Assembly (NCBI RefSeq): GCF_003729955.1
Contig: NZ_RJTX01000001.1
Location: forward strand, 372,001 to 436,000
DNA: 64,000 nucleotides
Direction of reading: 5' to 3'
Source of the DNA: Chryseobacterium daecheongense
Lineage (GTDB): Bacteria; Bacteroidota; Bacteroidia; Flavobacteriales; Weeksellaceae
In this document: one piece after another, positions 16,933 through 25,568 of the stretch
Position numbering within the stretch: position 1 is the stretch's first letter
Layout: each line of letters opens with the position of its first letter
Notes under the pieces: generated by a model
Seen by the model: only the letters and a program-made list of their open reading frames with translations
Told to the model about the DNA's origin: nothing
Database searches by the model: none
Translations under genes and position numbers: made by a program

Positions 16933-19671
16933 ATGGATCTATTTGTGTTAGTGCCAATTTTTGGTGTGGTTGCTTTATTGTATACTTTTTTACAGAGTAA
17001 CTGGGTGAGTAAGCAAAACGCCGGAAATGAAAAAATGAAAATTATCAGCGGACATATCGCTGACGGTGCAATGGCCTTTTTAAAAGCCGAGTACAAGATT
17101 TTAACCTATTTTGTAGTTGTAGTAGCTATTTTATTGGCTGTGATGGGAATGAGTAATTCCAACTCCCATTGGAGTATCGGAATTGCCTTTGTAGTAGGAG
17201 CGGTTTTCTCTGCTTTGGCAGGGTTTATCGGAATGAAAATCGCCACAAAAGCAAATGTAAGAACAGCCGAAGCTGCAAAAACCTCTCTTTCCAAAGCGCT
17301 TAAAGTTTCTTTTACCGGAGGTTCGGTAATGGGAATGGGGGTTGCCGGATTAGCTGTTTTGGGTTTAGGAGCTCTTTTTCTGATCATCAAACAGATCTTT
17401 GCGCCTGATTCTTCTCCGGATTCTCATGAAATGGAAAGAGCCATAGAAATCCTTACCGGGTTTTCTTTAGGAGCCGAATCCATTGCATTATTTGCCAGAG
17501 TAGGTGGCGGTATTTACACAAAAGCTGCGGATGTTGGAGCTGACTTAGTAGGAAAAGTAGAAGCGGGCATTCCAGAAGATGATCCGCGAAACCCAGCTAC
17601 AATTGCAGATAATGTAGGAGATAACGTAGGTGACGTTGCCGGAATGGGGGCGGATTTATTCGGTTCATATGTGGCAACGGTTTTGGCAACGATGGTTTTA
17701 GGAAGGGAAACGATTTCCGAAGACTCTTTTGGCGGTTTTGCTCCGATCTTACTGCCAATGTTGATAGCAGGTACAGGAATTATCTTCTCTATTATAGGAA
17801 CTTTATTTGTGAGAATCAATGATAACGAAGGTGCATCTACTTCTAATGTTCAGAATGCTCTGAATCTTGGAAACTGGGGCAGCATCGTTATTACAGCGAT
17901 AGCATCTTATTTTTTGGTAACTTATATTTTACCGGAAACCATGGTTTTAAGGGGCCATGAATTTACAAAAATGGGGGTTTTCGGAGCCATTATGGTAGGA
18001 TTAGTAGTAGGTACTTTAATGAGTGTGATTACGGAATTTTATACAGCCATGGGCAAAAGACCGGTTTCAAGCATTGTAAGACAGTCTTCTACAGGTCACG
18101 CAACCAATATTATCGGCGGGCTTTCCGTAGGGATGGAATCTACGCTGCTTCCTATTATTGTATTAGCAGGTGGTATTTATGGTTCTTATTTATGTGCCGG
18201 ACTTTACGGGGTAGCCATCGCAGCAGCTGGAATGATGGCCACTACAGCAATGCAGTTGGCAATTGATGCTTTCGGGCCGATTGCAGACAATGCAGGAGGA
18301 ATTGCTGAAATGAGTGAATTGCCGAAAGAAGTTCGTGAAAAAACAGATATTCTGGATGCAGTAGGAAATACAACGGCAGCAACCGGAAAAGGATTTGCAA
18401 TTGCATCAGCAGCTTTAACGGCTTTAGCTCTGTTTGCGGCTTTTGTGGGAATTGCAGGAATTGATGGCATTGATATTTACAGAGCCGACGTTTTAGCAGG
18501 CTTATTTGTGGGGGGAATGATTCCGTTCATCTTTTCATCTTTAGCAATTACAGCGGTAGGAAAAGCAGCAATGGCGATGGTGGAGGAAGTAAGAAGACAG
18601 TTCCGTGAAATTCCAGGAATTTTAGAAGGGAAGGCAGAACCTGAATATGAAAAATGTGTGGCTATTTCTACTGATGCATCCATTAAAAAAATGATGCTTC
18701 CGGGTGCAATTGCTATTATTTCTCCACTTTTGGTTGGATTTATTTTTGGACCTGAAGTATTGGGAGGATTCTTAGCCGGAGCTACCGTAAGTGGTGTTCT
18801 GATGGGGATGTTCCAAAACAATGCAGGAGGAGCTTGGGATAACGCTAAAAAATCTTTTGAAAAAGGAGTTGATATTAATGGGCAGACCTATTATAAAGGT
18901 TCTGAACCTCATAAAGCATCTGTGACAGGAGATACGGTGGGGGATCCGTTTAAAGATACTTCCGGACCTTCTATGAACATTTTGATTAAATTAATGTCAA
19001 TTGTTTCATTGGTTATTGCGCCTACTTTAGCTACGTTGCATAAAGATAAAATTGAGGCCAATAGAAAAGCGAAAATTGAGGCTTTAACCGGAATTTCAGG
19101 AGTGCATTCTGTTACTGGCTCAACTACGGAAAACGGAGTGGTGGTTATAGCTCCAACTGAAATCAAAGGACATTTGAATGAAAGTGGAGATTTTGTGTAT
19201 GAAACGGGAAATGCTCAAGAAATTAAGCTGGAAGGAGGCCATACTATTTCTATGGGAGAAAATAGCCAATTGTACAGACTTTACAATGATGTGAAGCAAA
19301 AAAATCAGACAGCCTTAGATCCGAACAAATGGTACACCATTGAAAACTTATATTTTGAGACGGGGTCCAGTGATTTAAAAGCCGGTTCCGAGACTCAGCT
19401 GACTAATTTAGCTGAAATCCTTAATGCTTATCCTACTTTAAAAGTAAAATTAGGAGGATATACAGATAATACGGGAAATGAAGAAAGCAATATGAAGTTA
19501 TCTAATCTGAGAGCTCAAACAGCAAAGCTTAAATTACTAGAAATGGGCATTGCTTCAGACCGAGTGGAAGCAGAGGGATATGGATCTCAATACCCTGTTT
19601 GCGAGGCAAATGATACAGATGAATGTAAAGCTAAGAACAGAAGAATTGATGTAAGAATTCTTTCTTTATAA
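16933..19671 (+). CDS. hppA: Membrane pyrophosphatase fused to C-terminal OmpA domain
   Basis: Ion-pumping pyrophosphatase of the inner membrane (912 residues). Residues 1 to about 710 are the complete M-PPase with around 16 helices; the substrate site is marked by EDDPRNPATIADN and DNVGDVAGMGADLFG (about 215-245). The segment GNTTAATGKG (about 478-487) has Ala where K+-independent pumps have Lys, so a K+-dependent enzyme (H+ or Na+) is expected. Residues about 797-912 form an OmpA-type peptidoglycan-binding domain (FETGSSDLK, GYTDNTGNEESNMKLSNLRA, and RRIDVRI at the end), after an 85-residue linker. Typical M-PPases end near 700-750 residues, so the OmpA tail is an addition. The C-terminus of M-PPases faces away from the cytoplasm, which would put OmpA in the periplasm. 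Confidence 0.95.
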   Translation: MDLFVLVPIFGVVALLYTFLQSNWVSKQNAGNEKMKIISGHIADGAMAFLKAEYKILTYFVVVVAILLAVMGMSNSNSHWSIGIAFVVGAVFSALAGFIGMKIATKANVRTAEAAKTSLSKALKVSFTGGSVMGMGVAGLAVLGLGALFLIIKQIFAPDSSPDSHEMERAIEILTGFSLGAESIALFARVGGGIYTKAADVGADLVGKVEAGIPEDDPRNPATIADNVGDNVGDVAGMGADLFGSYVATVLATMVLGRETISEDSFGGFAPILLPMLIAGTGIIFSIIGTLFVRINDNEGASTSNVQNALNLGNWGSIVITAIASYFLVTYILPETMVLRGHEFTKMGVFGAIMVGLVVGTLMSVITEFYTAMGKRPVSSIVRQSSTGHATNIIGGLSVGMESTLLPIIVLAGGIYGSYLCAGLYGVAIAAAGMMATTAMQLAIDAFGPIADNAGGIAEMSELPKEVREKTDILDAVGNTTAATGKGFAIASAALTALALFAAFVGIAGIDGIDIYRADVLAGLFVGGMIPFIFSSLAITAVGKAAMAMVEEVRRQFREIPGILEGKAEPEYEKCVAISTDASIKKMMLPGAIAIISPLLVGFIFGPEVLGGFLAGATVSGVLMGMFQNNAGGAWDNAKKSFEKGVDINGQTYYKGSEPHKASVTGDTVGDPFKDTSGPSMNILIKLMSIVSLVIAPTLATLHKDKIEANRKAKIEALTGISGVHSVTGSTTENGVVVIAPTEIKGHLNESGDFVYETGNAQEIKLEGGHTISMGENSQLYRLYNDVKQKNQTALDPNKWYTIENLYFETGSSDLKAGSETQLTNLAEILNAYPTLKVKLGGYTDNTGNEESNMKLSNLRAQTAKLKLLEMGIASDRVEAEGYGSQYPVCEANDTDECKAKNRRIDVRILSL

Positions 19672-19694
19672 GAAAAGAAATGCAATAAATAAAA

Positions 19695-19720
19695 AGCACC
19701 GCTTCAAAGCGGTGTTTTTT
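19695..19720. terminator. Bidirectional terminator
   Basis: CACCGCTT / AAGCGGTG stem flanked by A-run and T-run on the two sides, between the convergent hppA and aminotransferase genes; it can stop both transcripts. Confidence 0.9.
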
Positions 19721-19721
19721 A

Positions 19722-20861
19722 TTATAAATTCCTTTTCAGGTGTTCCAAAGACTGAATAATCAATTCATCTTTTTTAGAAAAGCTAAACCGGATATAGTTT
19801 GAATCTGTTCTTGAATGATAAAACGCAGAAAGCGGAAGACAGGCCACTTTTTTTTCTATGGTCATCCATTTTGCAAACTCCACATCCGTCATGGTTTTAG
19901 AAACATTCCTGAAGTTGACGATCTGAAAAACACTTCCTTGTGCTTTTTGCTCCACTTCTAAAGGCGTCTCTTTGATCAGTTCATTGAAGATGTCCCTTTT
20001 TCTTTGCATGAAGCTTTGATTTTCTGCTGGGTCAAAAACTTCCAGGTATTTGGCTATCGCATATTGAGCCGGAGCATTGGCGCTGTAGGAAATATACTGT
20101 TGATGACATCTGAATTTAGAAGTCAGTTCCCCAGAAGCCAATAAATAGCTTACTTTCCACCCTGTAGAATGAAACATCTTGCCAAACGAAAAAATAGAGA
20201 ATGTTCTTTTCTTTAAATCCGGATGTGAAAACGGACTATAATGTTCTACACCGTCATAGCAATAAGTGTCATAAATTTCTTCAGAAATCACATAAATTTC
20301 CCTGCTCTCTATTAGAGAATATAATTGATTCCAATCGGTTTGTGACCATATTTTCCCGGTTGGATTTTGTGGAGAATTGATAATGATGGCTTTCGTTTTC
20401 TCAGAAATACAATTCCGGAATTTTTCCCAATTGATATTGAAATCGCAATCAAGGTCGTAATAAACCGGGATCCCTCCATTGAGAACAATAGAGGGGCCAT
20501 AAGTATAATAAGATGGCTGGATAATAATGACCTCATCACCTTGCATTAAAATGCACTTCAATGATGTATATAAAGCAAATGTAGCACAGGGAACAATACT
20601 TACTTCTTCTGTTTTAAGTTGAAGGCTGTTTTTTCTTTTTAAATTGTATTGAATAATGCTTTCAATTAATAATGGATTTCCCGCAAGAGGTTCATAATTA
20701 TGATTATTCTGATCAGCAGACTCTTTCAGATAATACCTTAAACGTGGATCAATCTCAAAATCCGGAATACCTAAAGATAAATCAAAACTATTATGCCTGG
20801 AAGCAAGATCAGACATTTCCGTAAAGAAAGAGTAGTGTGTGAATCCATAAATATTTTCCAT
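19722..20861 (-). CDS. PLP aminotransferase, methionine-aminotransferase type
   Basis: Class I/II aminotransferase of 379 residues. The PLP lysine is in FSFGKMFHSTGWKVSY (about 225-240), and INSPQNPTGKIW (about 162-173) and SEEIYDTY (about 192-199) are the usual cofactor-site motifs. The sequence best resembles the YbdL/MtnE-like methionine aminotransferase group common in Bacteroidota, probably acting on 2-oxo-4-methylthiobutanoate or aromatic oxo acids; the substrate is inferred. It stands alone on the minus strand, divergent from the M28 peptidase gene. Confidence 0.87.
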   Translation of the reverse strand: MENIYGFTHYSFFTEMSDLASRHNSFDLSLGIPDFEIDPRLRYYLKESADQNNHNYEPLAGNPLLIESIIQYNLKRKNSLQLKTEEVSIVPCATFALYTSLKCILMQGDEVIIIQPSYYTYGPSIVLNGGIPVYYDLDCDFNINWEKFRNCISEKTKAIIINSPQNPTGKIWSQTDWNQLYSLIESREIYVISEEIYDTYCYDGVEHYSPFSHPDLKKRTFSIFSFGKMFHSTGWKVSYLLASGELTSKFRCHQQYISYSANAPAQYAIAKYLEVFDPAENQSFMQRKRDIFNELIKETPLEVEQKAQGSVFQIVNFRNVSKTMTDVEFAKWMTIEKKVACLPLSAFYHSRTDSNYIRFSFSKKDELIIQSLEHLKRNL

Positions 20862-20948
20862 CTATTGGGCATTTATATCAAATATAAGAAAATTTGGATT
20901 CCATTATGAATTAAATAAATTTTGTTATTTTTAGGCAAATTATTAAAA

Positions 20949-21995
20949 ATGAAAAAACTTCTTATCCCCCTGTTTTCGGTGGTTTTACTTATAAGCTGTG
21001 AGACAGCGAATGTTTCTAATAACGGAACATCTCATCCAACCTCATCTGTTGCTAGAGGTAATAAAGCATTTCTCGCTGCCTATAAAACAATTAAAGCAGA
21101 TGATCTAAAGAAGAATTTATATGTGATTGCATCTGATGAAATGGGAGGAAGAGATACAGGAAGCCCGGGACAGAAAAAGGCAGGAGAATATATGGTGAAC
21201 TATTATAAGAATTTAGGAATCTCATATCCTAAAGCATTAGGTTCCTATTATCAGAAAGTTCCTGCCGACTATATGAAACAAAGAGGCGGAGGAAATCTTC
21301 CTGATTCTGAAAATATTCTTGCTTTCATTGAAGGAAGTGAAAAACCCGAAGAAATAGTAGTGATTTCTGCTCATTATGACCATGTAGGAACCAGAAATGG
21401 GGTTGTATATAATGGTGCGGATGATGACGGAAGCGGGACCGTAGGAGTCATGGAAATTGCAAAAGCTTTCCAGGCTGCCAAAAAAGCAGGAAAAGGTCCT
21501 AAAAGATCTATTTTATTCCTTCATGTAACAGGAGAGGAGCATGGTTTATTCGGTTCTGAATTTTACAGTGATAACCCTGTATTTCCGCTTGCCAATACAG
21601 TTGTAGACCTTAACATTGATATGATAGGTCGGGATGATCCGGAAAACAGAGGAAAAAGCTATGTTTACGTTATCGGTTCTGAAATGTTGAGTTCTGAACT
21701 GAAAGTTATTAATGAAGCAGCGAATAAAAAGACGAATAATCTTATTCTTAATTATAAGTATGATGATCCCAGCGATCCGGAAAGATTGTATTACAGATCG
21801 GATCATTATAACTTTGCGAAAAATAATATTCCTGTAGCATTTTTCTTTGACGGGATCCATGAAGATTATCATAAACCTACCGATGATGTAGAGAAAATTG
21901 ATTACGCTTTGTTGGAAAAAAGAACTCAGCTGATCTTTGCGACGGCATGGGAAATTGCTAACAGAGAGAACAGAATTGTAGTTGATAAAAAGTAA
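20949..21995 (+). CDS. M28-family zinc peptidase lipoprotein
   Basis: Predicted lipoprotein aminopeptidase of 348 residues (lipobox LLISC, Cys about 17). The zinc ligands of family M28 are visible in order: SAHYDHVG (His), NGADDDGSGT (bridging Asp), TGEEHGLFGS (catalytic Glu then ligand Glu), NIDMIGRDD (Asp) and HEDYHKPTDD (His). It probably trims peptides in the periplasm or at the surface. The start at 20949 is chosen because it begins directly with the Lys-Lys signal peptide; the earlier in-frame start at 20922 adds nine residues. Confidence 0.92.
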   Translation: MKKLLIPLFSVVLLISCETANVSNNGTSHPTSSVARGNKAFLAAYKTIKADDLKKNLYVIASDEMGGRDTGSPGQKKAGEYMVNYYKNLGISYPKALGSYYQKVPADYMKQRGGGNLPDSENILAFIEGSEKPEEIVVISAHYDHVGTRNGVVYNGADDDGSGTVGVMEIAKAFQAAKKAGKGPKRSILFLHVTGEEHGLFGSEFYSDNPVFPLANTVVDLNIDMIGRDDPENRGKSYVYVIGSEMLSSELKVINEAANKKTNNLILNYKYDDPSDPERLYYRSDHYNFAKNNIPVAFFFDGIHEDYHKPTDDVEKIDYALLEKRTQLIFATAWEIANRENRIVVDKK

Positions 21996-22017
21996 TAATT
22001 TATAAAGCCAAATAGAT

Positions 22018-22048
22018 AAGCCTGTAAGTTATTTCTTGCAGGCTTTTC
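22018..22048 (+). terminator. Terminator after M28 peptidase
   Basis: An 11-bp stem with one G-T pair (AAGCCTGTAAG / CTTGCAGGCTT), a 6-nt loop and a short T tail. Confidence 0.8.
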
Positions 22049-22058
22049 ATTGAACAGG

Positions 22059-22496
22059 ATGATAATAATTCGAGAAGCTAACATTGAAGATATTCCGCAA
22101 ATTCAGATAGTGAGGAATTCAGTGAAGGAAAATACCTTATCCGATCCAGGCCTTGTTACGGACAAAGACTGTGAAGAGTTTATGTTTGAGAGAGGGAAAG
22201 GCTGGGTTGCTGAAACTAAAGGGAAAATTGTAGGATTTTCTATTGTTGATATCAAGGAGAATAATATTTGGGCCTTATTTCTTCATCCCGATTTTGAAAG
22301 ACAGGGAATAGGCAGAAAGCTTCATGATATCATGCTGAACTGGTATTTTGAACAGACCAGAGAAACGATCTGGCTTGGAACTTCTCCTCATACCAGAGCG
22401 GAAACATTTTATAGGAAATCCGGATGGAATGAGATCGGGACTCACGGAAAAGGAGAAATTAAATTTGAAATGACTTATCATCACTGGAAAAAATAA
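22059..22496 (+). CDS. GNAT N-acetyltransferase
   Basis: Acetyl-CoA-dependent acetyltransferase of 145 residues with a complete fold. The acetyl-CoA loop is RQGIGRKLHD (about 85-94), preceded by WALFLHPDFE; the AETFYRKSGW segment (about 116-125) is the family's C-terminal strand-helix. The target is unknown. An ATG at 22059 is used instead of an in-frame TTG three codons upstream. VOC and EndoV genes follow with 6-nt gaps, so the three are probably co-transcribed. Confidence 0.87.
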   Translation: MIIIREANIEDIPQIQIVRNSVKENTLSDPGLVTDKDCEEFMFERGKGWVAETKGKIVGFSIVDIKENNIWALFLHPDFERQGIGRKLHDIMLNWYFEQTRETIWLGTSPHTRAETFYRKSGWNEIGTHGKGEIKFEMTYHHWKK

Positions 22497-22502
22497 TATA
22501 CC

Positions 22503-22871
22503 ATGAAACAAAGAATGAAATCTGCCCGGCCTTTTATCGGAGCTGAGAATTTTGAGATCAGCAGAAGTTTTTACGCTGATCTTGGGTTTGAAGAAGTGGT
22601 TCTGGAACCCAATCTGTCATTATTCAAAAAGGAAGAAATCGCATTCTACCTTCAGAATGCTTATGTCAAAGATTGGATAGATAATACCATGCTTTTCGTA
22701 GAAGTAGAAGATACGGATGAATTTTGGAAAGAGCTTCAATCTCTTAATCTGACAGAGAAATATGAGAATGTGAGATTAACTCCTGTAAGAACCATGGTTT
22801 GGGGGAAAGAATGTTTTGTACATGATCCCTCCGGGATTTTGTGGCACTTTGGAGAGTTTTTCATAAAATAA
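22503..22871 (+). CDS. VOC (glyoxalase/bleomycin-resistance fold) protein
   Basis: A 122-residue vicinal-oxygen-chelate protein. The AENFEISRSFYADLGF opening and the VHDPSGILWHFGE ending (about 105-117) are the usual paired beta-alpha-beta modules. The Glu near the end could be a metal ligand, but a full ligand set is not obvious, so it may bind rather than catalyse. It is the middle gene of a GNAT-VOC-EndoV run. Confidence 0.8.
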   Translation: MKQRMKSARPFIGAENFEISRSFYADLGFEEVVLEPNLSLFKKEEIAFYLQNAYVKDWIDNTMLFVEVEDTDEFWKELQSLNLTEKYENVRLTPVRTMVWGKECFVHDPSGILWHFGEFFIK

Positions 22872-22877
22872 GTAAAG

Positions 22878-23381
22878 ATGATTTACGCTTTTGATACCTA
22901 TTATTTAGATGATTTTGCGAATACGATTTGTATTGCTTTTGATGATTGGAGTTCTGAAAAAGAAAGCCACATTTTTCAAGAAAAAACAAGCATAGCTTCT
23001 GATTATGAAAGCGGGGCTTTTTATAAAAGAGAATTGCCATGTATTATGAGTCTGCTAAAGAAAATCCAGCTTCAAGAAGATGATTTGATCATTGTAGATG
23101 GTTATGTTACTTTAAATGATGATGGAAAGATAGGATTAGGCGGCTATCTTTTTAATGCTTTGGAACAAAAATATCCGGTGATCGGAATTGCTAAGAACGG
23201 GTTTTCGGTAACAGATTCTCAAAGAAGAAGCATTTACAGAGGTGAAAGCAAATCTCCTCTCTTCCTTACAGCAATGGGAATAGATGTTGATGCACTTGTG
23301 CCTAAGATACAGCGAATGCATGGCTCGTATAGAATTCCTACTCTTTTAAAAAAACTGGATCAACTGACAAGAGTAGTATAG
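22878..23381 (+). CDS. Compact endonuclease V-family protein
   Basis: A 167-residue protein related to endonuclease V, which nicks DNA or RNA near inosine. Candidate catalytic positions appear in the right order: Asp6 (AFDTYY), Glu in YKRELP (about 54), Asp in IVDGYVTLN (about 75), Lys in IGIAKNGF (about 103), and the C-terminal YRIPTLLKKLDQLTR strand-helix. Normal EndoV is about 210-230 residues, so this is a short branch missing part of the N-terminal insertion. The activity is inferred from family only. Confidence 0.68.
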   Translation: MIYAFDTYYLDDFANTICIAFDDWSSEKESHIFQEKTSIASDYESGAFYKRELPCIMSLLKKIQLQEDDLIIVDGYVTLNDDGKIGLGGYLFNALEQKYPVIGIAKNGFSVTDSQRRSIYRGESKSPLFLTAMGIDVDALVPKIQRMHGSYRIPTLLKKLDQLTRVV

Positions 23382-23444
23382 TTTTCGTTAGAATTAAATT
23401 TTAGAAAATAGCGATTCCTGATAAAAGTCATTACTGTATTTATT

Positions 23445-23473
23445 TTTATTCAGTCTAAATAAATATAAATTTG
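23445..23473 (+). promoter_or_regulatory. Fur-box-like operator overlapping a promoter
   Basis: TTTATTCAG-T-CTAAATAAA at 23445-23463 is a 19-bp 9-1-9 inverted repeat with one mismatch, the spacing of the Fur operator class. TAAATTTG at 23466-23473 is a perfect TANNTTTG box 2 nt downstream. A regulator bound here would block the promoter. Iron control is inference. Confidence 0.4.
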
Positions 23474-23492
23474 TCTTAGTAAACTTATTATA

Positions 23493-23552
23493 ATGAAAAC
23501 ATATTTCTTTTTTACCTCAAAGGATAAAACGTTGGGAAAAAATATTCCATAA
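23493..23552 (+). CDS. Possible 19-residue peptide in the Fur-like unit
   Basis: The only frame in the unit starts about 20 nt after the -7 box and encodes MKTYFFFTSKDKTLGKNIP. It has no recognised relatives and could equally be chance within a small RNA. Kept at low confidence because it is the first ATG of the predicted transcript. Confidence 0.25.
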   Translation: MKTYFFFTSKDKTLGKNIP

Positions 23553-23599
23553 GTAAGATACAAAACTAATCATATCCATATCAATTTTTGTTTTTTTTG

Positions 23600-23630
23600 A
23601 GCCGGTGAGAATTTTTCCCATCGGTTTTTA
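23600..23630 (+). terminator. Possible terminator of the mini unit
   Basis: GCCGGTG...CATCGGTTTTTA forms an imperfect hairpin (one G-T pair, one mismatch) followed by five T residues. Confidence 0.4.
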
Positions 23631-23761
23631 GTTGTATGTAGCAAAAAATAAATCTAAGAAATACCAGGCTTTCCATTTTGACTACTTCTTTCCCCAATTT
23701 GGCAACTTTACTCTTTTGTTGAAAACAGAACTTTGTCCTGTGAATTTTAAATCAATAAAAA

Positions 23762-24559
23762 ATGAAAACAATTTTTATAACAGGTGCTTCTACCGGATTA
23801 GGAAAAGCTACTGCCAGATTATTTCAAAGCAAAGGATGGAACGTCATTGCCACCATGCGAAACCCGGATTCAGAAACAGAGCTTACTGCATTGGAAAATG
23901 TAACATTACTTCCATTGGATGTAACCAACCTGGAGCAAATCCATACCACTGTAAAAAAAGCACTTGAAATCAGTGATATTGATGTGGTTTTCAATAATGC
24001 AGGATATGGTTTGATAGGGCCATTGGAAGCATTATCCGATGATCAGATTTTAAAACAACTGGATACTAATTTATTAGGAGTGATCCGTGTCACTAAAGCT
24101 TTCATACCTTATTTTAGAAAGAGAAAAGACGGATTGTTTATATCTACGACGTCCATTGGCGGATTGATTACTTTCCCATTAGGTTCAACGTATCATGCTA
24201 CGAAATGGGCACTGGAAGGATGGAGTGAAAGTATGGCCTTCGAACTGAATACATTCGGCGTAGGAATCAAAACCGTTTCTCCGGGAGGAATCAAGACAGA
24301 TTTTATGAGCCGTTCTCTTGATCTGGCTACTCACCCGGAATATGAGCAAATGGTCAATACTATGTTTTCAAATGCTGAAGATATGATGGATGGCGCTTCA
24401 ACAGCCGGAGAAATTGCAGAGGTAGTTTACCAGGCGGCTACTGATGGTAAAAAACAATTGAGATATGTAGCCGGAGAAGATGCTAAAGCTTTGTATGCAC
24501 AACGTTTGGAACTGGGAGACGAAGCATTCAGAGAACAGTTAGGAAAACAGTTTATTTAA
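23762..24559 (+). CDS. Short-chain dehydrogenase/reductase
   Basis: Classical SDR oxidoreductase of 265 residues. The cofactor motif is TGASTGLGKA (about 6-15), NNAGYG is at about 79-84, and the catalytic Tyr-x-x-x-Lys is YHATKWAL (about 148-155) with the Ser about a dozen residues before. An R after the second strand (MRNPD) favours NADPH. The substrate is unknown. An AraC-family gene follows 70 nt downstream beyond a terminator. Confidence 0.92.
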   Translation: MKTIFITGASTGLGKATARLFQSKGWNVIATMRNPDSETELTALENVTLLPLDVTNLEQIHTTVKKALEISDIDVVFNNAGYGLIGPLEALSDDQILKQLDTNLLGVIRVTKAFIPYFRKRKDGLFISTTSIGGLITFPLGSTYHATKWALEGWSESMAFELNTFGVGIKTVSPGGIKTDFMSRSLDLATHPEYEQMVNTMFSNAEDMMDGASTAGEIAEVVYQAATDGKKQLRYVAGEDAKALYAQRLELGDEAFREQLGKQFI

Positions 24560-24569
24560 ACTTATTAAG

Positions 24570-24602
24570 AGCTACATAGAAGAGAAATCTGTGTAGCTTT
24601 TA
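24570..24602 (+). terminator. Terminator after SDR gene
   Basis: A 10-bp stem with one wobble (AGCTACATAG / CTGTGTAGCT), a 9-nt loop and a short T-rich tail. Confidence 0.75.
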
Positions 24603-24628
24603 CTTACTTAATTTCATACATTTATAAA

Positions 24629-25543
24629 ATGGAAAAGAAAGATATTACTCCGTTTAAGATTTCATCCATTTCGGAATTGCATCAGTTATTATCGCTTCCC
24701 AAACCTCTTCATCCTCTGATCAGCTTGGTGGATAATACGAAAATGAGTGTCAATACACAACTGCTTGATACCAGTTTCATATTGAACTTTTATAAAATTT
24801 CATACAAGATCTCTATTAATGGAAAAATGGGATATGGGCAAGGCTATTATGATTTCAATGAGGGTGGTATGATGTTTACAGCTCCCAATCAGGTATTGTC
24901 TACAGATGAAGGTGCGGAATATTACGGTTATACTTTATTTATCCATCCTGATTTTATCAGGAATTATCCATTGGCGAAAACCATTAAAAAATATGGTTTT
25001 TTCTCTTATGATACCGATGAAGCATTGCATTTATCAGATAAAGAAAAGAATAATATTCTAGGTCTCTTAGATAGTATTAATGAAGAATTAAATACTTCTA
25101 TTGATGAGATTAGTCAGGATGTGATTGTCTCATATATTGAAGTCCTGTTAAACTACAGCAATCGATTTTATAAGCGGCAGTTTATTACCCGGAAAATAGT
25201 CAATAATAATTTACTTTCGAAAATGGAACAGCTTCTGGAAGAGTATTTCAGCCAACAGGAAACACTGACGAAAGGACTTCCTACTGTAGAGTTTCTGGCT
25301 TCGGAGCTCAACCTTTCACCTCATTATTTAAGTGATATGCTGAGAAGCCTTACAGGACAAAATGCTCAACAGCATATTCATGAAAAATTAATTGAAAAAG
25401 CTAAAGAATATCTTACCACGACTGATCTTTCGGTAGCTGAAATAGCTTATCAGCTTGGCTTTGAGCATTCCCAGTCTTTTAATAAATTATTCAAAAAGAA
25501 AACCAATACAACACCTTTGAGTTTCAGGCAGTCCTTTAATTAA
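24629..25543 (+). CDS. AraC-family transcriptional regulator
   Basis: A 304-residue regulator with an N-terminal cupin-like sensor half (about 30-170) and an AraC HTH at about 205-300: VEFLASELNLSPHYLSDML is the first helix-turn-helix and VAEIAYQLGFEHSQSFNKLF the second, ending in TPLSFRQ. In Bacteroidota this subfamily often sits beside SDR or aldo-keto reductase genes, as here, so it probably controls the upstream SDR; not demonstrated. Confidence 0.87.
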   Translation: MEKKDITPFKISSISELHQLLSLPKPLHPLISLVDNTKMSVNTQLLDTSFILNFYKISYKISINGKMGYGQGYYDFNEGGMMFTAPNQVLSTDEGAEYYGYTLFIHPDFIRNYPLAKTIKKYGFFSYDTDEALHLSDKEKNNILGLLDSINEELNTSIDEISQDVIVSYIEVLLNYSNRFYKRQFITRKIVNNNLLSKMEQLLEEYFSQQETLTKGLPTVEFLASELNLSPHYLSDMLRSLTGQNAQQHIHEKLIEKAKEYLTTTDLSVAEIAYQLGFEHSQSFNKLFKKKTNTTPLSFRQSFN

Positions 25544-25568
25544 AACTATTTTCCGTAATTTAAATACC

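Larger units (their letters stand above)
23382..23761. other. Intergenic region with a possible mini transcription unit
   Basis: 380 bp between EndoV and the SDR gene. It holds a Fur-box-like 9-1-9 inverted repeat, a TANNTTTG box, a 19-codon frame (23493-23552) and a hairpin with T-run (about 23600-23630). The last 130 bp before the SDR should contain its promoter, but no clear box was found. Confidence 0.5.
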
